Source: JBFKAV01 sp041621405 | Lineage (GTDB): Bacteria; Pseudomonadota; Alphaproteobacteria; Rhodobacterales; Rhodobacteraceae | DNA length: 14,861 nucleotides | Reading direction: 5' to 3' | Assembly (NCBI GenBank): GCA_041621405.1 | Contig: JBFKAV010000089.1 | Location: 1 to 14,861, forward strand | Shown here: piece after piece, positions 1 to 7,441 of the stretch | How the letters are laid out: each line of letters opens with the position of its first letter | Numbering within the stretch: the stretch's first letter is position 1 | Position numbers and translations under genes: made by a program | The notes under the pieces: generated by a model | Told to the model about the DNA's origin: nothing | The model's input: the letters and a program-made list of their open reading frames with translations, nothing else | Databases searched by the model: none

Positions 1-225
1 CTCGGTGGGCGCCACCACCGAGAACGGCACTTCCTGCAGCGTCTCTTCACGCTTTCGCGCCGTGACCGTGATCTCCTCCTCGACGACCCCCTCGCGGACC
101 TTCGGTTCCGGCTTGTCCTCTTCGCCCTCCTGGGCCACCGCTGCGGGCGGCTGGAAGGCCATCAGGGCGAAGACCAGGCTGACAAGGCTGACGGTCCAGA
201 CGGTTCGTGTCGTGAAAGACTTCAT
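1..225 (-). CDS. TonB-dependent receptor, N-terminal fragment
   Basis: This is the start of an outer-membrane TonB-dependent receptor; the rest lies beyond the left edge of the window. The 75 visible residues begin with a signal peptide (basic Lys2 and Arg7, hydrophobic stretch about 9-25, likely cleavage after the AVA ending at residue 31), then an acidic linker, then EEEITVTARKREETLQEVPF (about 49-68), the usual TonB box and plug-domain start. The ATG at 225 follows a strong Shine-Dalgarno (GGAGGT, 6-nt spacer). Receptors of this class import siderophores, vitamins, glycans or other large ligands using TonB energy; the ligand cannot be told from this fragment. It is transcribed divergently from the methyltransferase-bsh operon. 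Family assignment is secure; substrate is unknown. Confidence 0.9.
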   Translation of the reverse strand, partial: MKSFTTRTVWTVSLVSLVFALMAFQPPAAVAQEGEEDKPEPKVREGVVEEEITVTARKREETLQEVPFSVVAPTE

Positions 226-266
226 GGCGCCACCTCCTCGGGTCGTGTCGGGGTTGTCCGACTCGC

Positions 267-295
267 ATTCTGCCCCACGGCCGCGGATTCGTCAA
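267..295 (-). promoter_or_regulatory. Sigma70-type promoter of the TonB-dependent receptor gene
   Basis: On the minus strand there is TTGACG (295-290), a 17-bp spacer, and CAGAAT (272-267). The match is 5/6 to the -35 and 4/6 to the -10 consensus with ideal spacing. The start codon is at 225, so the leader would be about 35 nt. The arms of an 11-bp inverted repeat lie on either side of the -35 box, which suggests a regulated promoter. Confidence 0.55.
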
Positions 296-312
296 CGGGT
301 GGCGGCCGTGGG
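274..312. repeat. 11-bp inverted repeat around the receptor -35 box
   Basis: CCCACGGCCGC (274-284) and GCGGCCGTGGG (302-312) are exact reverse complements separated by 17 bp. One arm lies in the spacer of the minus-strand promoter and the other just upstream of its -35 box, so a dimeric regulator bound here would touch or cover the promoter. It could also fold as a hairpin in a plus-strand transcript. The operator role is inferred from position. Confidence 0.5.
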
Positions 313-326
313 TCGTGTGGTACCGT

Positions 327-384
327 ACCCCGAGCGGTGGTCGGGGTCGTCCAGCGCCCCGGGCGCCTGCGCCTGCGGCGCAGG
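327..384. repeat. Two GC-rich hairpins before the methyltransferase gene
   Basis: ACCCCGA/TCGGGGT (327-333 and 341-347, 7-nt loop) and CCTGCGCC/GGCGCAGG (366-373 and 377-384, 3-nt loop) are perfect inverted repeats. The second ends 25 nt before the ATG at 410, and no clear Shine-Dalgarno lies between them. They could structure the leader of the bsh operon. No T-tract follows, so an intrinsic terminator is unlikely. Confidence 0.35.
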
Positions 385-409
385 TTCCTGGCCCAACCCA
401 GCTCCCAAC

Positions 410-1135
410 ATGGCCTGGTACAAGGAATGGTTCGGCGAGGAGTACCTCGAGCTCTACGCCCACCGCGACGCCGGCGAGGCGGACCGGCACCTGGACTTCG
501 TGGAGGAATACCTGGCGCCGCGCCGGCCGGACCCCGAGGCGGTGCTCGACCTGGCCTGCGGCGCCGGCCGCCACACGGCGGCGCTCCGGCAGCGGGGCTA
601 CCGCACCCTCGGGGTCGACCTGTCGCTGACGCTGCTGGCCTACCCGCCGCGGGTGCCGTGCGTGGCCGGCGACATGCGCCGGCTGCCGTTCAAGCCCGGG
701 GCCTTCGACTGGGTGCTCAACTTCTTCACCTCCTTCGGCTACTTCGAGCGCGAGCGCGAGAACTTCCAGGTGCTCGAGGAGCTGGTGCGCCTGCTCAAGC
801 CGGGCGGCCGCTTCCTGATCGACTTCCTGAACCGCGACAAGGTGCTCGCCGAGCTCAAGGCCGAGGAGGTGCAGGAGATCGCCGGCCGGCGGGTCCACAT
901 CGAACGCTGGTACGATGACGCCAGCCGGCGGATCAACAAGCGCATGCGCCTCGAAGCGCCCGGAGAAGCCGCGCGGACCTATCTCGAGAGCGTCCGCGCC
1001 TACAGCCGCGACGAGGTGACGATCGGCGCGCGGTGGGCCGGGCTCGAGGTCGACGACCTCTATGGCAGCTTCCAGGGAGACCCTTTCGACCGTGACAGCG
1101 AACGCCTCATCGTCGTCGGCCACAAAGGCGCCTGA
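410..1135 (+). CDS. Class I SAM-dependent methyltransferase of the bacillithiol cluster
   Basis: A 241-residue Rossmann-fold methyltransferase. Motif I is VLDLACGAGRH (45-55), the acidic residue after strand 2 is D70 in LGVDLS, and motif II is GDMRRLPF (87-94). The N-terminus MAWYKEWFGEEYLELYAHRD fixes the start at the ATG at 410; the frame is open further upstream but that part has no protein-like character. The gene overlaps the next one (bshC) by 74 bp, or 44 bp if the GTG at 1092 is used, so the two are surely co-transcribed. Link to low-molecular-weight thiol metabolism is inferred from this context: N-methyl-bacillithiol is known from green sulfur bacteria and is made by a SAM methyltransferase (NmbA). 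Whether this protein is an NmbA orthologue cannot be shown here. The methyltransferase call is secure; the substrate is a hypothesis. Confidence 0.85.
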   Translation: MAWYKEWFGEEYLELYAHRDAGEADRHLDFVEEYLAPRRPDPEAVLDLACGAGRHTAALRQRGYRTLGVDLSLTLLAYPPRVPCVAGDMRRLPFKPGAFDWVLNFFTSFGYFERERENFQVLEELVRLLKPGGRFLIDFLNRDKVLAELKAEEVQEIAGRRVHIERWYDDASRRINKRMRLEAPGEAARTYLESVRAYSRDEVTIGARWAGLEVDDLYGSFQGDPFDRDSERLIVVGHKGA

Positions 1136-2744
1136 GCGCCGGCGCCTGCTCGAGCTCGACCTGGTCGCGACCTCGCGGCTGCCGCCCCTCGCGGCGGCCT
1201 TCCTCGACGGCCGTGACCGGGACCTGCTCTCGCCGGTGCGCTTCCTCGCCGCCGGCGAGCTGCCGGGCGAGCCGCCGGAAGTGGACCGGGGAGATCTGGC
1301 CAACGCGCTCGGCACCGCCAACGCCGCCTACGGCCATCCCGCCGCCGACCGCCTGGCGCTGAAACTGGCCGACCCGGCGACCCGGGTGGTGGTCACCGGC
1401 CAGCAGCCGGGGCTCTACGGCGGCCCGCTGCTGGCGCTCAGCAAGATGGCCGCCGCCGTCCTCTGGGCCGAGGCGATCGAAGCCTCGGGCGAGCCGGCGG
1501 TGGCGGTGTTCTGGGTCGCCACCGAGGACCACGACTTCGCCGAGGTGGCACGTGCCACGTTCCTCGCCCGCGACGGCGTGCTGAAGGTCGATCTCGGCGA
1601 CGATCCGGCGCCGCTCCTGCCGGTCGGGATGCGCACCTTCGGCCCGCCGCTCGAGGAGGTGAAGCGCCGGCTCGAGGGCATCGAGCTGCCGGACCGCTTC
1701 TACCGTCCGAACGCCCGCTTCGGCGAGGCGTTCTGCCGCCTGCTGGTCGCGGCATTGGGGACGCGCGCGCCGCTGATGCTCGATTCCATGCTGCCCGAGG
1801 TCAAGCGTCTCCAGCGGCCGTGGCTCGAGCGGCTGGTCGACCGCCGCGAGGAGGTCGAAGCGGCCGAGGCGGCGGCCGACGCCGAGATCGAGCGCCGCGG
1901 CTACCCGCTGCAGGTGACGCCGCAGCCGGGCCTGTCACCGCTGTTCATGCTCCACGGCCGGGCACGCCGGCGGATCGCCTGGACCACCGACGGCGGTGGG
2001 GCCGCCGCCGGCTGGACGCTGCGCGGCCTGGAAGAGGCTCCCAGACCGCTCGACGAGCTGCGCCGGGCGCTGGCCGAGAACCCTTCGGTGATCAGCCCCG
2101 GAGTGCTCGCCCGGCCGGCGATCCAGGACGCGCTGCTCGGCACGACCCTCCAGGTCATGGGGCCTTCGGAGCTCGCCTACATGCCCCAGGTGGTGCCGGT
2201 CTACGAGGCGCTCGGCATCGCGCCCCCGTGGACGACGCTGCGCCCCCAGGCGCTGGTGCTCGAAGAGCGCCAGGCGGGGTACCTGGAAGAGCTCGGCATC
2301 TCGCTCGCCGAGCTGCTCGAGACGCCCCTTGACCGATTGATCACGGAGCACCTCGACGAAGATCCCGTCGTGCCGGCCCGGCGGCGGATCGAGGAGGTCT
2401 TCGACGACCTCAGGGAATCCCTGGTCGTGCTCGAGAAGGGTCTCGAGGGGCCGTGGGGCAAGACCCGCGACCACGTGGGCCGCGGGCTCGATCAGCTGAG
2501 CGGCAAGGTTGCGGCCGCCGTCGCCCGCCGGCACCAGGTCTGGCACCGGCGGCTCGAGCAGGTGAAGACCGCCTGCATGCCGGACGGCGCACCCCAGGAG
2601 CGGGTGCTGGCGGTGGCCCACTTCCTGGCCCGCTACGGTCCAGACTTCGCGCACACCCTGTGCGCCCAGCTGGGGCTCGACGCGCGGCGGCTCCACGTGG
2701 TGCGCGCCGCCCCCGCGCCGGCCGGCGCCGGAGCCGTGCCGTGA
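1062..2744 (+). CDS. bshC: Bacillithiol biosynthesis cysteine-adding enzyme BshC
   Basis: BshC is thought to catalyse the last step of bacillithiol synthesis, joining L-cysteine to glucosaminyl-malate in the cytoplasm. The 560-residue product shows family landmarks: VVVTGQQPGLYGG (109-121), VFWVATEDHDF (149-159), a central segment with SVISPGVLARPAIQDALLG and MGPSELAYMPQ, and a C-terminal QERVLAVAHFLARYG. Length is close to the family norm of about 540. The start is uncertain: the ATG at 1062 gives a 74-bp overlap with the methyltransferase, while the GTG at 1092 would shorten the protein by ten residues; the first 25 residues look non-conserved. The stop overlaps the bshB1 start by 4 bp (GTGA), so translation is probably coupled. 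No bshA glycosyltransferase is in the window. Confidence 0.93.
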   Translation: MAASRETLSTVTANASSSSATKAPERRRLLELDLVATSRLPPLAAAFLDGRDRDLLSPVRFLAAGELPGEPPEVDRGDLANALGTANAAYGHPAADRLALKLADPATRVVVTGQQPGLYGGPLLALSKMAAAVLWAEAIEASGEPAVAVFWVATEDHDFAEVARATFLARDGVLKVDLGDDPAPLLPVGMRTFGPPLEEVKRRLEGIELPDRFYRPNARFGEAFCRLLVAALGTRAPLMLDSMLPEVKRLQRPWLERLVDRREEVEAAEAAADAEIERRGYPLQVTPQPGLSPLFMLHGRARRRIAWTTDGGGAAAGWTLRGLEEAPRPLDELRRALAENPSVISPGVLARPAIQDALLGTTLQVMGPSELAYMPQVVPVYEALGIAPPWTTLRPQALVLEERQAGYLEELGISLAELLETPLDRLITEHLDEDPVVPARRRIEEVFDDLRESLVVLEKGLEGPWGKTRDHVGRGLDQLSGKVAAAVARRHQVWHRRLEQVKTACMPDGAPQERVLAVAHFLARYGPDFAHTLCAQLGLDARRLHVVRAAPAPAGAGAVP

Positions 2745-3460
2745 AGCTCGACGTCCTGGCCGTCGGCTCCCACCCCGACGACGTCGAGCTCTCCTGCGGC
2801 GGCACGGTGGCGCTGCTCGCCGAGCAGGGCCGCCGGGTCGGCATCCTGCACCTGACCCGCGGCGAGCGCGGCACCCGCGGCACACCGGAAGAGCGCGAGG
2901 CCGAAGCGCGGGCCGCGGCCCGAGCCCTTGGGGCCGCCGAGCTGGCGTTCCTCGACTGCGGCGACGGCGCGCTCCGCCACGGCGAGGCGGAGGAGGACGC
3001 GCTGATCGAGCTGCTGCGCCGCTGGCGCCCCGAGATCGTCCTCGGGCCGCCCGCCGCCGACCGCCACCCCGACCACGGCCGCGCCCACCGCCTGGTGGCC
3101 GACGCCGCGTTCTACGCCGGCCTCAAGCGCCGCGGCGCGGGCGAGCCGCACCGGCCCGGGGCGGTGTTCACCTACATGCAGCACGACCCGTTCGAGCCGT
3201 CGTTCGTCGTCGACGTCACCCCGGTCTGGGAGCAAAAGCTGGCGGCGCTCGCCGCCTACGACAGCCAGCTCTACCGGGCGGACTCCGAGCGCGCCGAGCC
3301 GATGACCAAAGTGTCGAGCCCGGAGTACTGGCTCGCGGTCGAAGGCCGCGCCCGCCACTTCGGACAGCTGATCGACGCCGCCTTCGGCGAGCCCTTCCGG
3401 AGCCGCCTGCCGCTCGCGGTGCGCGACGTCATGGAGCTGCTGCCGGGGGGACTGCGCTGA
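2741..3460 (+). CDS. bshB1: GlcNAc-malate deacetylase BshB1
   Basis: This 239-residue protein belongs to the PIG-L/LmbE zinc deacetylase family. BshB removes the acetyl group from N-acetylglucosaminyl-malate, the second step of bacillithiol synthesis. Metal and catalytic motifs are GSHPDDVE (9-16, with H11 and D13-D14) and ADRHPDHGRAH (106-116, with H109, D111 and H112). FTYMQHDPFEPSFVVDVT and YDSQLY are typical of the BshB1 branch. The start is GTG at 2741, inside the GTGA junction with bshC; starting here puts the HPDD motif at the usual distance from the N-terminus. It is the last gene of the three-gene operon; a large hairpin follows 15 bp after the stop. Confidence 0.93.
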   Translation: MKLDVLAVGSHPDDVELSCGGTVALLAEQGRRVGILHLTRGERGTRGTPEEREAEARAAARALGAAELAFLDCGDGALRHGEAEEDALIELLRRWRPEIVLGPPAADRHPDHGRAHRLVADAAFYAGLKRRGAGEPHRPGAVFTYMQHDPFEPSFVVDVTPVWEQKLAALAAYDSQLYRADSERAEPMTKVSSPEYWLAVEGRARHFGQLIDAAFGEPFRSRLPLAVRDVMELLPGGLR

Positions 3461-3475
3461 GCCGTCGACAGGCTT

Positions 3476-3524
3476 GAGCGGGATCATTCACCCGTCGGGA
3501 GCGCGACGGTGAATGATCCTGCTC
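3476..3524. terminator. Long hairpin after bshB1, possible terminator
   Basis: The arms 3476-3496 and 3505-3524 pair over 20 bp with one bulged C and one G-T pair, around an 8-nt loop. The core arm reads GGATCATTCACC on the left and GGTGAATGATCC on the right. It begins 15 bp after the bshB1 stop, a fitting place for transcription to end, but no T-run follows in either direction. A mobile palindromic (REP-like) unit is an alternative. Confidence 0.5.
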
Positions 3525-3548
3525 CGAGAGCCCAGCGCAGAAGGGATA

Positions 3549-3577
3549 TTGAGTGAGCCCGCAGGCTCGGATACACT
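3549..3577 (+). promoter_or_regulatory. Candidate promoter of the DUF4870 gene
   Basis: TTGAGT (3549-3554), 17-bp spacer, TACACT (3572-3577); each hexamer matches 4/6 of the sigma70 consensus with ideal spacing. The leader to the ATG at 3616 would be about 30 nt and includes an AAGGAG ribosome site. The spacer contains a small inverted repeat, GAGCC-cgca-GGCTC (3555-3568), which could serve as an operator. Confidence 0.45.
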
Positions 3578-3615
3578 GATGTCGCGCTTTCTTTCAGCAC
3601 CAAGGAGATCACGAG

Positions 3616-4083
3616 ATGAGCGACGAGCCGAAGACCCCGCCGCCTTCCGATCCACCGCCGCCGCCCGAGCCTCCGTCCCCGCCCGAGCCGCCTCCGCCGC
3701 CCGAGCCGCCTCCGCCGCCCGAGCCGCCTCCGCCGCCCGAGCCGCCTCCGCCGCCACCCGCGGGCACCGTCGTGTCGCAGAACCGCACGTTGATGATCGT
3801 GCTCGCCTACCTCGGACCGTTCGCGCTGATCCCGTTCCTCGCCGAGAAGGACGACGCGGAGGTCCAGTGGCACTCGAAGCACGGCCTGGTGCTGTTCGGC
3901 GCCGACATCGTGATCTCGATCCTCCTGACCGTCGTCAGCACGGTGACGGCCTGCGTCGGCTGCATCGTGACCCTCCCGGTGTGGATCATCGTCGCGGTGG
4001 TCCACATCACTTGCATGGTCAAGGGCATCAACGGCCAGCGGTTCCTGATCCCGGGTCTGAGCGACTTTGCCGACAAATTCTAG
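3616..4083 (+). CDS. DUF4870-type small membrane protein with proline-rich N-terminus
   Basis: A 155-residue protein in two parts. Residues 1-50 are almost only Pro and Glu, built from repeated EPPPPP hexapeptides. Residues 54-155 match the DUF4870 (Tic20-like) pattern: LAYLGPFALIPFLAEKDDAE, VQWHSKHGLVLFG, and two or three hydrophobic helices (about 58-76, 92-112, 115-135). The function of DUF4870 proteins is not established. The proline tail is probably cytoplasmic and extended. The ATG at 3616 has an AAGGAG site 8 nt upstream and its own candidate promoter, so it is likely transcribed alone. The proline part comes from an 18-bp DNA repeat that may vary in length between strains. Confidence 0.85.
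   Translation: MSDEPKTPPPSDPPPPPEPPSPPEPPPPPEPPPPPEPPPPPEPPPPPPAGTVVSQNRTLMIVLAYLGPFALIPFLAEKDDAEVQWHSKHGLVLFGADIVISILLTVVSTVTACVGCIVTLPVWIIVAVVHITCMVKGINGQRFLIPGLSDFADKF
3667..3755 (+). repeat. 18-bp tandem repeat encoding EPPPPP
   Basis: Four nearly identical copies of GAGCCGCCTCCGCCGCCC start at 3685, 3703, 3721 and 3739, and a diverged copy starts at 3667. The last copy is broken by an added base before the array ends. Unit length is a multiple of three, so copy-number change would keep the reading frame and alter only the length of the proline-rich tail. Confidence 0.9.
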
Positions 4084-4128
4084 CGAGCCGCTCGTTTCAC
4101 TCGCGACCCGCATCGGTGGCTCGCGAAT

Positions 4129-4160
4129 CCTGGAGCTTGGCTCGACCGCCAAGCTCCAGG
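4129..4160. repeat. 12-bp perfect hairpin between the DUF4870 gene and yidD
   Basis: CCTGGAGCTTGG (4129-4140) and CCAAGCTCCAGG (4149-4160) pair perfectly around an 8-nt loop. The hairpin lies 46 bp after the DUF4870 stop and 47 bp before the yidD start. There is no T-tract, so if it is a terminator it is non-canonical; a leader structure for yidD is the alternative. Confidence 0.5.
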
Positions 4161-4207
4161 CTCCACGAGGCAGCTAGAGCGCCTTGGCTGTGTTGAGGTT
4201 GGCGACT

Positions 4208-4519
4208 ATGAGCAGGCGTAAGCGCTATTGGACGGGCGCCGCGGTCGCCGCGGCGCTTCTCCTCGGCCTTGACCTGAGCCGGCCGCCCGAGCGCCAGGCG
4301 AGCGCCTCGGTGCTCCTCCTCGGCATCGACGCCTACCAGGCGACCCTGTCGAAGCTCATGCCCACCCTCGGCGTGCGCTGCCGCTTCCAGCCGACCTGCA
4401 GCCGCTACGCCGAGGGCGCCATCCGGCGCCACGGCGCGCTCGCCGGCAGCGGCCGGGCGTTCTGGCGCCTGCTCCGCTGCGGCCCGTGGACCGAGCGCGG
4501 CACCGTCGACCCGCCCTGA
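4208..4519 (+). CDS. yidD: Membrane protein insertion efficiency factor YidD
   Basis: A 103-residue member of the YidD family, small proteins at the inner membrane that assist YidC-dependent insertion. The signature CRFQPTCSRYAEGAIRRHG (58-76) and the RLLRCGP-DPP ending (88-103) are clear. An N-terminal hydrophobic helix (about 8-22) precedes the domain, so the protein is probably membrane-anchored by it. ATG at 4208 was chosen; TTG at 4184 and GTG at 4190 are in-frame alternatives with no better ribosome site. In many bacteria yidD lies by rnpA and yidC; here it does not. The gene is followed 6 bp later by the DUF971 gene, so the two are probably co-transcribed. Confidence 0.88.
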   Translation: MSRRKRYWTGAAVAAALLLGLDLSRPPERQASASVLLLGIDAYQATLSKLMPTLGVRCRFQPTCSRYAEGAIRRHGALAGSGRAFWRLLRCGPWTERGTVDPP

Positions 4520-4525
4520 ACAGAC

Positions 4526-4843
4526 ATGGAAACCCTCTACCTGACCGAGATCCGCCGCCGCGACGACGCGCGCCAGCTGCGCCTGACCTGGTCCGACGGC
4601 CACTCCGCGGACTTCGACTACGACTACGTCCGCGGCTACTGCCCGTGCGCCGGCTGCCAGGGCCACGGCTCGATGCGCATCGAGTACCACCCGCCTCCCG
4701 CGCCGGTGCGGCCCGAGAAGATCGAGCCGGTGGGCAACTACGCCATCTCGATCGTGTGGTCGGACCAGCACGCCACCGGCATCTACCGCTTCGACTTCCT
4801 GCGCGACGTCTGCCCGTGCGAAGAGTGCGCCGGTGAGCGCTGA
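4526..4843 (+). CDS. DUF971 (GBBH-like N-terminal) domain protein
   Basis: A 105-residue stand-alone DUF971 protein. Two similar halves are visible: LTWSDGH (20-26) leading to CPCAGC (39-44), and IVWSDQH (76-82) leading to CPCEEC (96-101). The same fold forms the N-terminal domain of gamma-butyrobetaine hydroxylase and is fused to some Mrp/ApbC iron-sulfur carriers. The two CxCxxC groups suggest metal or Fe-S binding, but the function of the bacterial stand-alone form is not established. It starts 6 bp after the yidD stop. Confidence 0.85.
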   Translation: METLYLTEIRRRDDARQLRLTWSDGHSADFDYDYVRGYCPCAGCQGHGSMRIEYHPPPAPVRPEKIEPVGNYAISIVWSDQHATGIYRFDFLRDVCPCEECAGER

Positions 4844-4905
4844 CAACCCAGGGGGAACGAGGCGCTGGCGGGGCAGCCGGCGCTGGCGCCCCGGGACGGA
4901 TCGGC

Positions 4906-4911
4906 TAACAT
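4906..4911 (+). promoter_or_regulatory. Possible -10 element for leaderless transcription of the carboxylase gene
   Basis: TAACAT (4 of 6 to the -10 consensus) ends 8 bp before the ATG at 4920, which has no Shine-Dalgarno. A start site 6-8 bp after the box would give an mRNA with almost no leader. No convincing -35 box is seen, so support is weak. Confidence 0.3.
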
Positions 4912-4919
4912 CCGCCGGC

Positions 4920-6457
<1,538 letters not shown>

Positions 6458-6467
<10 letters not shown>

Positions 6468-6979
6468 TCGTCCGCCACGCGGGCCGCGAGGAGAAGGTGC
6501 ACCTCGAGCGCACCGACTCGGGCTACCGCGTCACTGTCGGCGAGGCCGGCTACGACGTCGACGTCGCCCGGGCCGGCGGCGCCGTGCACGGTCTGCCCGG
6601 CGTCCACAGCCTGGTGATCGACGGCCGCCAGCACGAGGTCACGGTGCGGCGCGAGCGGCAGGGGCGCTACCGGGTGACCTCGCCCGACGGCGCCGGCGAC
6701 GTCGAGCTCACCGATCCCCTGACCCACCTGGCGCGCCAGGCCCACGAGGCCACCGCAGCGGCCGGCGTGCGGCGGGTCACCGCCTACATGCCCGGACGCG
6801 TGGTCGACATCCTGGTCGCCGAGGGCGACCGGGTGGAGGCCGGCCAGGGCATCGTGGTGCTCGAGGCGATGAAGATGAAGAACGAGATCCAGGCCGAGCA
6901 CGCGGGGGTGGTGAGCAAGCTCTTGGTGGCGAAAGACCAGGCGGTCGAAGGCGGCGATCCCCTGTTCGAGATCGGGTAG
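6458..6979 (+). CDS. Biotin carboxyl carrier (biotin/lipoyl attachment) protein
   Basis: A 173-residue partner of the upstream carboxylase. The C-terminal third is a biotinyl domain: AYMPGRVVDILVAEGDRVEA (109-128), then VLEAMKMKNEI (134-144), where K139 is the biotinylated lysine. Residues 1-100 resemble the linker and biotin-transfer region between carboxylase and carrier in fused alpha subunits. The start is GTG at 6458, giving a 10-bp overlap with the carboxylase stop and thus coupled translation. Together the pair equals one acyl-CoA carboxylase alpha subunit split in two. The stop at 6979 is followed by a long non-coding stretch. Confidence 0.9.
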
Positions 6980-7204
6980 CCGCCCCCGCGTCGCCGTTCT
7001 CGCCGCGCCGCCGCGCCGGGGCGGCAGAGAATTCCTCAAAGCGGCTGGGCGCATTCTACCGCTCGGTCGAATGCGGAGGGCCACTGTAGGCTTGCTCAGC
7101 GCTCCAACGTAGGCAATCAAGCCAGCGCTGAGAGTGCCGGAGGTCTACGCTCATGAGGACGAAAACGAGTGTCAGAGCCGGCGGCGTCATGGTCATCTCG
7201 GACG
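6980..7204. other. Non-coding stretch with inverted repeats after the carrier gene
   Basis: No convincing gene is seen. Two structures stand out. GCATTC-t-ACC-gctc-GGT-c-GAATGC (7051-7074) is a hairpin with one internal mismatch. Further on, GGCTTG (7089-7094), CTCAGCGCT (7095-7103), CAAGCC (7118-7123) and AGCGCTGAG (7124-7132) form two interleaved complementary pairs. A partial copy of the following tandem repeat seems to begin near 7188. No T-tract terminator was found. Confidence 0.5.
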
Positions 7205-7371
7205 GATGACTTGCGTCATCGAAGACGGGATGACTTGCGTCATCGAAGACGGGATGACTTGCGTCATCGAAGACGGGATGACTTGCGTCATCGAAGATGG
7301 GATGACTTGCGTCATCGAAGACGGGATGACTTGCGTCATCGCAGACGGGATGATTTCGTCATCCCGGACGG
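7205..7371. repeat. Tandem array of a 24-bp palindromic repeat
   Basis: Six 24-bp units run from 7205 to 7348 and a diverged 23-bp seventh from 7349 to 7371. The unit begins with GATGAC-TTGC-GTCATC, two perfect 6-bp arms around 4 bp, followed by GAAGACGG. Units 1, 2, 3 and 5 are identical; unit 4 has one change (GATGG) and unit 6 one change (GCAGACGG). The seventh keeps 5-bp arms (GATGA/TCATC). The array ends 70 bp before the TPR gene. Repeated operators for a DNA-binding protein, or a simple minisatellite, are the main options. Confidence 0.95.
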
Positions 7372-7394
7372 GATGAACGGCTCTCATCGCAGTG

Positions 7395-7417
7395 CGGGGG
7401 GGCTTTCGCGCCCCCCG
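7395..7417. repeat. GC-only hairpin just before the TPR gene
   Basis: CGGGGGG (7395-7401) pairs with CCCCCCG (7411-7417) around a 9-nt loop. It lies 24 bp before the start codon at 7442, with a short TAGCAT (7427-7432) between them. It could end transcripts that come through the 24-bp array, although no T-run follows, or be part of the promoter region. Confidence 0.4.
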
Positions 7418-7426
7418 GATATCGCG

Positions 7427-7432
7427 TAGCAT
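7427..7432 (+). promoter_or_regulatory. Possible -10 element for the TPR gene
   Basis: TAGCAT matches the -10 consensus at 4/6 and ends 9 bp before the ATG at 7442. There is no Shine-Dalgarno, so transcription may start at or next to the start codon. The same arrangement is seen before the carboxylase gene at 4920. No clear -35 box is present. Confidence 0.25.
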
Positions 7433-7441
7433 GGGGCTCCC

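Noticed and set aside
5..409. N-terminal extension of the methyltransferase
   Set aside because: The upstream open frame runs through the TonB receptor promoter and hairpins and has no conserved character; the family N-terminus begins at 410.
47..1321. Long minus-strand open frame opposite the methyltransferase gene
   Set aside because: It lies opposite a well-supported gene, and long antisense frames are expected in GC-rich DNA. The product is low-complexity Arg/Ala/Gly/Val-rich sequence without motifs.
7205..7371. CRISPR array
   Set aside because: The units are contiguous with no unique spacers, the repeat is 24 bp of which 16 bp is palindrome, and no cas gene is near.
7134..7376. Open frame across the 24-bp array with the repeated peptide MTCVIEDG
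   Set aside because: The unit is eight codons long, so any stop-free frame stays open through the array. There is no ribosome site and the peptide has no protein-like features before the repeat.
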